64,000 nucleotides of DNA, from the NCBI RefSeq assembly GCF_003597395.2, contig NC_133778.1:11270546-11334545 (forward strand), given 5' to 3'. Shown one piece after another: positions 40,201 through 52,200 of the stretch. The notes under the pieces were generated by a model, which was given only the letters and a program-made list of their open reading frames with translations, had not been told where the DNA came from and searched no databases. Every line of letters begins with the position of its first letter. Position 1 is the stretch's first letter. Position numbers and translations under genes: made by a program. This stretch comes from Chelonoidis abingdonii. Lineage: Eukaryota > Chordata > Testudines > Testudinidae.

Positions 40201-43200
40201 ACCCCACAATTGACATTCATCTGGCTCCCCAAACATGCTGGACTAGGATGGAGTCTGACTGTTCCAGGAGAAGCTCCATCAGTCACACAGGTGTCTGGCA
40301 GGACTGGAGCCAGGGTTTCTGGCACCCTAGGCGACGGGCCATTTTGCAGCCTCGCGCGCAGGTCTCACTGCTCTAGTGGACCTGCCCCAGGCATTCCCGC
40401 GGAGGGTCTGCTGGTCCATGGCTCCAGTGGAGCTACCACAGGCATGCCTGCGGCAGGTCCACCGAAGCCGTGGGACCAGCAGACTGTCCACAGAAATGTC
40501 TGCGGCAGGTCCACCAGAGCCGCGAGACCAGCAGACCCTCCGCAGGCACGAGTGCAGCAGCTCCACTGGAGCCGCTTGCCGCCCCGCCGGCAAAATGCCA
40601 CTCCTCCATGATGCTGGCGCCCTAGGTGACTGCCTAAGTAGCCTAAATGAAAGCGCCGGCCCTGGTGTCTGGGGTAGAGTGTATGAAATCCAGAGTTCTC
40701 CACTGTAACCCCATCTCTCTGGAGTCCTATGCTGCAGCCTTAACAGAAGGCCCTCCTTCCTTCCTTCCATAGCACCCCAGCGATAGGCTGGAACCGAAGC
40801 ACAGCATAACAAACCGTGCTACAGCTGAAAGGCCCAGAAATGAACAACATGTAGGTGTTACCTGGGCAGCACGTTAAGCTGATAAGTAAAGTTATCCCGA
40901 GGAGGACTGAACCCACAAAGGCAGACACATGTTATGATTCAGCAGATTACAAATTCATCCTGTATCCTCTGAAATGCTCACCAGAGAGAGATGGTGTGAG
41001 AGTAATCGTAATGGCTTCCTGGAACTTGACAGCTGGGGCAAATTCTGATGGGGGTGAGTGGGGGGTCACAGGTTCCTTTCTTTTCCTTTTTAAAATGCAA
41101 TTAAGGGAGGGTTTGGAGTCCCAAGGGAATGAAGAGCTCTTGTGCAGGGCTTAGCAGCAGCTGAGATGGCCAAGGGGCATCTTGAGAAATAGCTTCTCCT
41201 TTTAAACCCTATAGGAAGACTCTGAAAGCAACCAATATTGTCTAAGTAGTCATTCTGGGGAGAAAGTATATGTCTCGGTTCCATTGGGTATTGCTGGGTA
41301 GGTAATTATTTGCCTGAACTAACCTACCGGATAGAGACCTGAACTTCACGAGGTTTTCATTGTAGATATATTGTCTGGAAGTCTATGGTTTGCACTTTTT
41401 CTTACTAAGAATGGCAGTGAACTCAGTGAACTCTCATTTTCAAAGTCAATGTGGTTACCAGCAATTTGGAGATCACTAGATAGTGCAGCTAAAACTCTTA
41501 AAAATTTAGAGTGATCTTCACAATATGTTTTTTCAGTAACTAAACAGCAGCCTGGGGTCCATATTTATCTAGGTGTGGGGTAAGCCTGGTGGTCTGATGG
41601 CAGAGTATTATGCTTCCACATAGAGGATCTGAGTTCAGAACCTGAACTTTGGCCCCTCGACTCTGAGCCAGCAGACCCTGAGTATGTTGCTGGTATAAAA
41701 TGATCCTTTTATGGGCTCCCCAGCAATCTCGGAGACAAAGAAGCAGAGTCGACAGGCTCTGAAGGGAGCTGTCTTGTCCTCATTGGCTGAAAGGAGCGTT
41801 GCCATGATGTGGAGTCTTTGTGAATAGCAACAGGGGAGGGATAAAAAGGCGAAGTGGGGATACCTATTGCTCCCTTTCTCTTTACCTGGCTGCACAGGTC
41901 AGTCCAGTCTTTCCTGATGCTGTAGGCCCCCAGAGGCATCTGGAACTTCCCCTTGGCAGCTGAAATGCGTCTGCCTTGCACTAAATCCAGGAGAGTTAAA
42001 TTAAGGGTCCCGCTAAGGGAATTCTGCTAGGCACTCAGCGAAGCCCCTGGGGAACAGAATCTCCGCATTTGTTTACACCATTTTCTTTTTTCTCCCAGAT
42101 CTATTTTGACAGGGCTGTTTCCTGCCTCATCAGGCACGATATTTGTTTATGGCAAAGATATCAGGACTGATCAGGACCTCATCAGGAAGAACATGGGTGT
42201 CTGTATGCAGCACAACGTGCTATTTAGTTACCTCACTGCCAAGGAACATTTGCTGCTCTATGGCTACATCAAAGTCCCGCATTGGAGTGAGCAGGAGCTG
42301 GATGAGGAAGTGAAAAGGTCTGATAATGGGGATGTCACACTCTCTCAGCATGTATCACCTACAGTGTCCTTGCAAGTTAATGCAAAGTGTTGCTATAAGA
42401 GTCACCACAAGCTGTTGGACTCAATGCAGGAATCACTGGGTAAAATTCTACAGCCTGTGTTAAGCAGGAGGTCAGGCTAGTTATTATAGTAGTCCCTTTT
42501 TGCCTAAAATCTTTGGATCTAGGAACACATGGTCCCTGTCCCAAGGAACTTATAATCAACTACAGATATTTTTCTTGAGAGATTTCCCAGTATGCTACTT
42601 TGCACCACTCCAGCTACTTTGCACCACTCCAGCAACAGGGCTCCAACGAGCCAGCTACAATGGGTTTATAGCTGCTTTGTGTCACCAAACCATGCAAAGC
42701 AGCAGGAACGTACCAGTGAATCTGGCGCTTTGTGTTCTCCAGCCGCAGGATCCTGCCCTTAACTGTGACATGTCAGATGGAATTTTTGAAGCATCCTAAA
42801 AAAAATCCCCAACCCTGTGTCTGCATTACATGATGTTAAACTATCATTCTGCATTATGACAATTCTGTGTAGCAGTCCATGCCTGAGCAGTTTTTCATTT
42901 GTGTTAATGTTGCTTGATTCATTCAGATTCCTTTCCTTTTGCTAAATAACTTAACTACAGCCTCTGGGGGCTTTTTTTTGTATTTTGAAGGACTCTGAAG
43001 GATACTGGCTTGTACAGCCATCGTCACAAACTAACTGGCTCACTGTCAGGAGGGATGAAAAGAAAGCTGTCTATAGCTATAGCTTTCCTTGGTGGATCAA
43101 GGGTCGTGATCTTGGATGAACCAACCACTGGTGTGGATCCATGCTCTCGGAGGAGTATTTGGGAGATTATATCAAAAAATAAAAAAGGTACTGTAAAGAC

Positions 43201-46200
43201 ATGCAGGGTAGCATTTTTCAAAAGCACCCAAGTGATTTAAGCTCCTAAGTGGCTACATCACTTTTGACAATGGGATGTAGGGTCCTTAGTTGCTTTTGAA
43301 AACGTTACCCAAGATTCTTACGCATGAAAATCCAGCAGCAGTAGCCACATTTAAAAACGGGGGCATTGGCAGTAAAAGTTACCCTTGATGCTAATGGCGG
43401 GATTAGGGTTGGTTGGAAAATGGTTGGATATTCAAGAATGGATGTGGCAGGCTTGGCCGAGCAATTATGTCCCTCATCCAGGATCTGATCCAAAGCTTAT
43501 TTAAGTGAATTAGAGTCTTCAATGGGCTTTGGATCAGGTCCCCAGTCCTTGCAAAATATTTCCAGGAGATTTATAGTCCATTTAACAATGAGAGAGCAGT
43601 TTTCTCAAAATCTTAATTAATTTAGCAACTTCATGAAAGGGACCTGACTGACAATCTGCATGATTCATGCCCAGAGGTGAAAGTAAGCTGGTCCGGTCCA
43701 GCGTACCGGCAAGAGCCAGTACACTGTGCTGGACCACACCTGCTTCCACAGTGGGGATTGAAAGGGTTCTGGGCTGCCCGCAGCTGTGGACAGCCCAAAG
43801 CCCTTTAAATCCCGGCTGTGGCTCCTGCGGCCGGGCTGGAGCCGGGATTTAAAGGGCTCAGAGCTCCCCGTGGCTGCCGGCAGCCCAGAACCCTTTGAAT
43901 CCCGCCCACTGCTGAGATTTAAAGGGCTCAGAGTTCCCTGCGGCTGCGAGCAGCCCAGAGCCCTTTGAATCCCCGCTGGCTCTGGTGGCCGGGCTGGGAT
44001 CAGGATTTAAAGGGCTCAGAGCTACCCGGGGCTGCAGGCAGCCCAGAGACCTTTGAATCCTGGCCGTGGCTGGGATTTAAAGGGCTCAGAGCTCCCCGTG
44101 GCTGCAGGCAGCCCAGAGACCTTTGAATTCCCGCAGGAGCTGGCGGCCAGGTTGGGGCCGGGATTTAAAGGGCTCGGGGCTCCCCTCAGCAGCAGAAGCT
44201 CTAGGCCTTTTAAATCCCTGCCCTAGCCCTGCAAAGCTCAGGGTTCCCCCTGGCGGCCGGAGCCCTGGGCCCTTTAATTTGCCCCTGAGCCCCGGGGGGC
44301 TTCCAGCCACCTCTTCAGTTGGGAGCCCCTGGCTGATTTAAAGGCCCTGGGTCTTCCAGCCACAGCTGGTGTCCTAGAGCCTTTAAATCTTGAGAGGCCT
44401 CACCTGTTCTGGATGAGGCCACGCCCCCTTCAGGACTCCAGCAGTCCTGGTAAATCCTGTAAGTTACTTTCACCCCTGTTCATGCCTGACCTTGTACTAG
44501 CACCTAAGTAACTGGTTTGAGGGCTGAATGGTTCAGCCAGGTCAGGCTCCTTCTCCCTGGGCTATGAAGTAGCAGCAGAACTGCTCCAGGGGCACTACTC
44601 CAGCCATAGGGATGGATGACACTCCGCAGCCCAAGCACTTCTGTATCTATAGCTAGTGGAAGATCCATTGGTACCACCTTTCTCTGCCTCTCCAAAAACT
44701 TCCATGGACTATGGGATATGGAGGCCACAAAGAGTTGGGCTTTGTGGAGAATAGGGTCTTTTCAGACCCTTGATTGGATCCTGTTCTCTTCCGCTAAATT
44801 CATTTTGAAAAATTAACTCTGCCATAGTGCTAAGGGGAGCTTTCAGTTTCTTCCTAATGCTGCCTCTTAATCAACTCCACTATTAATTCTAGACGTGTGC
44901 ATACGATATTCTATGCACTGTCTGTAGCCCTCATTTTGACCATGTCTTTTGCCTGTACCACATATTTCTCCATTTATTCTATCATGTGTCTTTGCTTTGT
45001 TTTCATATGCATTTTCCAGGCCGAACAATTATTCTCTCTACCCATCACTTGGATGAAGCAGAAGTTTTGAGTGACCGCATTGCGTTCCTGGAACATGGAG
45101 GGCTCAAATGCTGTGGGTCTCCATTCTACCTCAAAGAAACGTTCGGTGATGGATACCACCTGACTCTCACTAAGAAGAAGGTTTGTAACTGTGTTAGGAA
45201 CTGAAGAAGTTTAGGCTGAAATTTTCAAAAATAACCAGTGGTTTTGGTTGCCCAATTTGAAATACCTTCAAGGGGCCTGAGTTCCATAATATAACAGGAT
45301 TGAGAAAAGAGAGGCAAATAATGGCATCCCATAAAAATCAAGCTCACTGTAGAAGAGTTGGTAGAAGGTCTTATCTACAAGGTGGAAATTGACCAGAATA
45401 GCTATTCGGAATACAGTAACTCCTTACTTAACGTTGTAGTTATGTTCCTGAAAAATGCGACTTTAAACAAAATGATGTTAAGCAGATCCAATTTCCCCAT
45501 AAGAATTAATGTAAATGAGGGGGTTAGGTTCCAGGGAATTTTTTTTCACCAGACAAAAGGCTATATATATATACACACACATACAGTATAAGTTTTAAAC
45601 AAACAGTTTAATACTGGTACACAGTGATGATGATTGTGAAGGTTGGTTGAGGTGGAGGAGTCAGAGGGTGGGATATTTCCCTTACTGCTAAATGATGAAC
45701 TAGCAATTGGCTGAGCCCTCAAGGATTAACACTCTCATTCTACAAGGCAGCAGGAATGGAGGGAAATATGTGCATTTCCCTTTTCAGTACACTGCCTTGT
45801 TAATTAGATCAGCTTGCTGAGACCCCCAACTGCTGCAAGGTCCCTCTCTCCTGAGCCCTGGTGTGTCCCCTCTGCTCTATGGAAGATGTGGTAATGGGGT
45901 GCAGGAGCGGGGGAGATGGGGACAACTTGACATTAGCCCCCCTCTTCCTTCCCTCCCCACCACACAGCAAGGAGGAGTCTTGGAGTGCAGCTCCAAGGCA
46001 GAGGGCAGGAGCAGCATATGGCAGTGGGCAGGGGCGGCTCTAGATATTTTGCCGCCCCAAGCACGGCTGCATGCCGTGGGGGGCGCTCTGCCAGTCGCCG
46101 GTCCCACGGCTCCGGTGGACCTCCCGCAGGCATGTCTGCGGAGGGTCCGCTGGTCCCGCGGCTTCGGTGGACCTCCCACAGGGTCCACCGAACCCGTGGG

Positions 46201-49200
46201 ATCAGCAGACCCTCCGCAGGCACGCCTGCGGGAGATCCACTGGACCCGCCTGCTGCCCTCCCGGTGACCGGCAGAGCCCCCCTTGCGGCATGCCACCCCA
46301 AACATGTGCTTGGAGTACTGGGGTCTGGAGCCACCCCTGGCAGTGGGGGTGGGACAGCTGAACTGCAGGCAGCTGCTGCACAGGGAATTTAGGGGAGCAG
46401 GGAGCTGATAGTGGGGCTGCCAGTCCACCCTGGTTCCTAGCTGCAATGGGCTGTTCTTCCTGCAAGCAGTAGACAAAGCAGGCGGCTGCCAAACGACGTT
46501 AGAAGGGAGCATTACACAACTTTAAATGAGCATGTCCCCTAATTGATCAGCAACGTAACAATGAAACAACGTTAACTGGGACAACTTTAAGTGAGGAGTT
46601 ACAGTACCTTCTCATGTATGGACCCTTTATTCCAGATTAAATATGATATTATTCCAGAGTAAAGTCACTTTTATTTCAGAAGAGTTCCCACTCGGGGAAT
46701 TATTCTGGAATAGCTACAGTGGAATAGTTATTCCAGAGTAGCTTTGCCAGTCTGTGTTTCCCCAGACAAGCCATAAGTGGTAGAGTGAATCAAAATGAAA
46801 TCTTGACTCCTGATTCAGCACTTAACCACACTGGGAAAAGAGAAAGGGTTTATAGGTGCCTTCCAGTCATGTGGCTGCTCAGGTGAGGAAGCTGAGTCAA
46901 AGGGGAATTTAGAGAAGAGTGAGTCTTCTCTCCTCCTGGCTGTCTAAAGCAGGGAAAACCTCTGGGAATCTGGGCCCAGTGTTTCTCAGCTTTCGTAGCT
47001 TGCACTCATGCTTATCCGTAAAGTAAGCTGGAAGGAGGGATTTCCAAAAGCAGATGAAGGTCCCACATTTAAAATCAATGGGAGTTGTGGCCCTGACCCT
47101 CCTCGGTGCTTTTGAAAATCTCAGCCTAGGCCAATGGGGCTTAAGCATTTGCTTAAAGTTAGGCACGTGCTGAAGTGCTTTTCTGAAAGGGGGCCTTTGT
47201 GAACAAGGTTTTATTCTGGTGTACTGGGGACAAGAAAGAAAATAGTGGGATGTAACTAGAAAATAGAGAAATTCCTCAGGGGGTGGAAGATTTCCTTCGC
47301 CATGGCATCCCCACTTCTGTTTACCAAGTAGCTGATCTGATTACTGCTGAGGACATTCCACGCCAAAAAAAAAAAAAAGGCATGGGAGATTAAAGGCAAA
47401 GCCGCCTGTCGAATGTAAATTCAGTAGTTCGGAGAAACAGGCAGTGAGGAGAGTCTATGGGAAATGTCTTCCCTGGAGCAGAGTGTTACGCTCTAGAGGA
47501 AGAAATCTGCTATTGATATTATGTAGCAGCAAAAGCCCTGCCAGGCAGGCTACTTTGCAGACATGTAGTGAGAGCCAGTTTATGCCCCAAAGAGCTCACA
47601 GTCTAAATAAATAAGAGAGACAAAGTGAATATTATTAGCTCCATTTTACAGGCGGGGAAGTGAGCTAAGGCCCAGCTCCTCAGAGGGACATAGGTGCCAA
47701 ACTCCAATTTAAATCAATGGGAATTAAGTGCCTACCTACTTTTCAAGATCTGGGCCTAAGGATACGTCTACACTGCAGCTGAGAGCGAGCCACCCAGTCT
47801 GGGAGCATGGACTAGCACGAGCATGCTGAAAATAGCTGTGTGGACATTGCAGCTTTGGCAGAGACACAAGGGGTCAGGTGGGTTAGAGCTCAGGTGGCTA
47901 GCCTGAGTCTCTGCTGGAGCTGTATCGTACACACAGCAATTTTCAACATGTGGGTGCTTGTCTGTCTACCCAGGCTGGGCAGCTCACTCTCAGCTGCCGT
48001 GGAGACATACTCTACGTGACTTGCCCTGTCTGTGGCAGAGCTGGGCCTTGAACACACATCTCCTACCGCCCAGTCCAGTGCCTCAGCTGTAAGACCATTT
48101 CATCTGCCTCTGATAAAAATGGAATCTCATGTCTTGAAGATGAAAGGTTCACAAAGCACTTGCAGATAAAGTCATGGGTTAGGAGGCTGGCACCCCTGAC
48201 TGATATTTGATCATCGAATAATATCTTCTTTTCTTAGTGTCCAAACCAGACCCTGACAGAGGAGTACGACACCTCAGCTGTGACCTCCCTGATCCAGTCA
48301 CACCTCCCAGAAGCTTATCTCAAGGAAGATGTTGGTGGAGAGCTTGTGTATGTGCTTCCACCATTCAACTCCAGAGTTTCTGGAGCGTATCAATCTCTCC
48401 TGAGGGCTCTAGATACCAGCTTGAGTGGTCTTCACATTGGTTGCTATGGCATTTCTGACACCACTGTGGAAGAGGTATGAGTTCAAAATCTTTTAGTTTT
48501 AATTAAATGATATGGACTGTTGGTGACTAACTTCCCCAAAGATCTATAATTCTGCTTTGGGACCAACCAGTGACATGACTGGGTGGGAATGGTGGGTTAT
48601 TGGTGTTTGGTAGGTTAGCCAGCTGGCTTTTTTCCCCCCACTGGGTTTTGTGTTTTGTTGTAGTTCTATTTTTTTTAAAGTCCAACAATGAGAATGTTCT
48701 GGCTCACCAAAAATTCCCACCTCGCTCAGTGTTTTTCAATATCTTCCCAGGAAAAAGAGATGATGGGGGTGGGGGAACAAAAGTGGTGATGTGCTGCTTA
48801 ACTTCTTTTGGCAATCCCAATGAATCAGGGTGTTTTGGCTGAAACAATCAGAGTAAGAGAGTTCATAATATTGACATTTTGTATGTTGTCCATTATCCTT
48901 CAGGATGAACACCATATAGGCCACTCAGAATGACTATCTCCATCTGTCGGTCTGCAAACTCACAGAGACAGTGCTGCATTGTTTCCTATTCAGAAGCTTT
49001 AGTTCACTAACATAAATGTTTTCAGATGAAAGAGTAAATTCTTCAGAAACTGATGAGGGTTGCCGGAGAGGCATTGGTCCAGGTGCCCCATCTGACCCCT
49101 TGGACTCTACAGAGGAAGAAATAATTGAAACAGCAGAAAGTGTTTTCTCTCTATCCCAGTCAAAGTCACTGTGAGACTAGTGTTGAGAATCTGCTGACAT

Positions 49201-52200
49201 TTCTTGTGAAGAAGATTTATTTCCCACTGCTGAATCATTAACTCCCAACATACACTGGCATTCAGCTAAACATAAACAAATTAAAAAAAATGAAGGGCTA
49301 GGTTATCACAGCCCTTTCCTGGCAGCGCAGAAAGGGGGCAAAAGGCTCCCATTGCCCCCTTGAACCTCCATGGACTTGTCTTCACTGCAAGGTTAACTTG
49401 ACTTAACATGGGTGTTGCCCATCCCCACAAAACCCCCTAACTTGAGTGCTTTTAACTTGGCTGGCCCAAGAGGCTGTGTCTTCAGTAGGCAAAAAAGTGT
49501 GTTCTTAACTTGAGTTCATTAACTTGAGGTAAAATCCTAGCAAGGACAAGGCAATATGTAGTTTTCACATGGGTTAGCAGGACAAGTTAAAAACTAGGCT
49601 TCCCAGTAATCCTTAACTCTACTTCCTGACTTGTGTGAAAGCCACAAATTGCCTTGTCTTCACTACAATTTCACCTCAAGTCAAGAACATGCCATTTTTG
49701 CCTAGTAAAGACAAGACAGGAGAGGGTACAGTGTAAAACCTGAGTGAACACAACTTTTCAGTTGACAACACGACCACTCTGCCGTGCAGATACCGCCTAT
49801 TGCCACTCGAGTGCTGCTAGTCTTCCAATGACTTTTCACAATTCCCCTCATGTGCCCAGACAAATTCTTCCGTAATTCACTGGGGAAAAGTGTAACAGCA
49901 GTGCTAAAAATCTTGGGACGTGTCCCCAGAAGTCGTCGTGCCACACATAAGTCAGTGCAGCGCCAGTGCGGACAGAGCAACTCGAGTGTTATTTCACAGT
50001 GTAGCCTCTCACTCGAACTAGGCTACCCAAGAAAAGTCACCTGAGTGTAGATAACTTGGGATAACTCCACAGTGAAGAAAGGCCCTCTCAATGGGGCAAG
50101 CAAAGGCTTCTTTCTCAGTATGCCCCACTGCAAGTGAACAGGCAGAGAGGGAACCCAGATGGGTGGAGACTCATTCACTAGCCAGAGTAGCTCATAGGGT
50201 ACACAGTGAAGAGGAAGGAACTCCATCAAAAGGGGCAAATTTACAACTCGCCCTGAGCAAGGAGGACAGCAGGGAGGTGACTTTAATTCAGAGGAGTGTC
50301 TCCGAATCTCACAATGTGTCATGAAGGCCAGGGGCACAACTGGCTGATAAGAAGACAAGCTGAATGGTTGTTCTGTTTTGTTGTTATGCTAGGGAATGAA
50401 TGCAACTTGGAATATTCTTTTCTTTTGTTTTCTTGTCCTATAGGTATTTCTTAACCTGACTAAAGACCTGGAGAAAGACAAAAAGCATGATCCTGGATTG
50501 TCCCAAGATGTGCCTGGGCCCAGTGGACTAATGGACAGCAAGGAGATGTCTCTGAGCACGGATAGCTTCACTGAAAGAGATGGTACTCATTTAACATGAT
50601 TTTATTCTCAATTTATACCAACTGTAATTAATGACAGCTAGAATGAGCATTGAACACATTGTCTCCTTTCTTTGGTTAAATACAGACCAAACTTCAGCCA
50701 ACCAATCATCATCTGTCCAATACAAGTACAGTACATAACAGTTTTATAATAACACAGGTTTCTAATTGTCTGAATCACAAAAGAAGTTCTCGATGTATTT
50801 TTTTACCCACCTTCCGTTAAATAAGTCCTTCCTTAGAACACAGGATTGTGACTCAAGAGAACCAGTTTCTATTCCTGGCTCAGTCCTTGGCCTGCTGGAT
50901 GACCATTTGTAAGTTATGTCACCACTCTGTGACTGACTCTTGTCATCTGTAAATGGGGACAACGAGATTGACCTTTGAAAAATGCTTTGAGCTCTATTGA
51001 TGAAAAGTGCTAGTTAAGAGCTGGGTATTATTATTCATAGACTCTAGGACTGGAAGGGACCTCAAGAGGTCATCGAGTCCAGTCCCCTGCCCTTATGGCA
51101 GGACCAAATACTGTCTAGACCATCCTGGATAGACATTTATCTAACCTACTCTTAAATATCTCCAGAGATGGAGATTCCACAACCTCCCTAGGCAATTTAT
51201 TCCAGTGTTTAACCACCCTGACAGTTAGGAACTTTTTCCTAATGTTACGAACATGTGACATATGAAAGTCGGCCCCTATCATGGAGGCTTCTGTTTGAAT
51301 GAATGTTATTATTTTTCTCTTGCCCGTGTGTATTGTACGATAAAGGCTTCAGGTCAAGCAAACATAGAACTATTCCACATAGCACATAGTGCTGGAGACA
51401 TTGATTTAGCCTTAGGCTCGATCCAGCAAACTCAACCACATATAAATGATAGGCGATAATGTCGAACTCATATAATGACTATGGTAGTGCGACCCCGCAC
51501 CATGATCCGCTAAGCAAACTTTTCATGAAAAAACCAAGGCCCGCTGGCTAAGTCGTCTGTGGTTGTATTGTTTACCTCACGGCGCACTTTCTTGTGAGTA
51601 ATATCATTCAGCTATTCCACAAAAACTGTAGTTGGCCGGAGGCATGTCTGCCCAGTGGAACTGCGTAATTGTTCGCCGTGCGTAAGTAACTCTTTCATTC
51701 ACCTTCCCCACACAAAACTAAGAGGAGTCCAGTCGGACGCATCTAAAACGTGCAATGCTCAGAGTGGAGTTTGGGCGTAAGTTTTCGTGGTGAAAAAATC
51801 TACTTCTTCTGATGCATGGTTTTTACCTCTGTTAGTCTTTAAGTGCAGTGGACTCTCGTTGTTTTGTGGATGCAACCTAATCAGCAGCTACCCTCTGATA
51901 TTGACATATCACTTAAGAGTACTAGCATTCCAATTTGTGTTCTTGTAATATAGCCAACATCTTAAATCGTAGAACCATGTCGAAGTTACTTTTTTGTGTT
52001 TAGATGCAATTGGTATTGGAACAGAAAGCGATCTATAGACAACCGCGTGCATGACAATATGCAACTATATAATGCGTTGCTCCATAGGCTCTGACATGGT
52101 GCAGCACATGATCATATCACTCCACAAGAGCTCAGAATGTTGATTGTAGCTACATACCCAGAGACCCTTATCTCCAAAACCATTTCAGCTCTCACTGATC

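Noticed and set aside
41575..41660. A tRNA gene
   Set aside because: Only vague A/B-box resemblance; no cloverleaf can be drawn, so at most a SINE head.
45877..46512. A 211-residue minus-strand open frame
   Set aside because: It spans the nested GC-rich MITE and its Tigger host; similar frames occur in the other MITE copies for the same reason.
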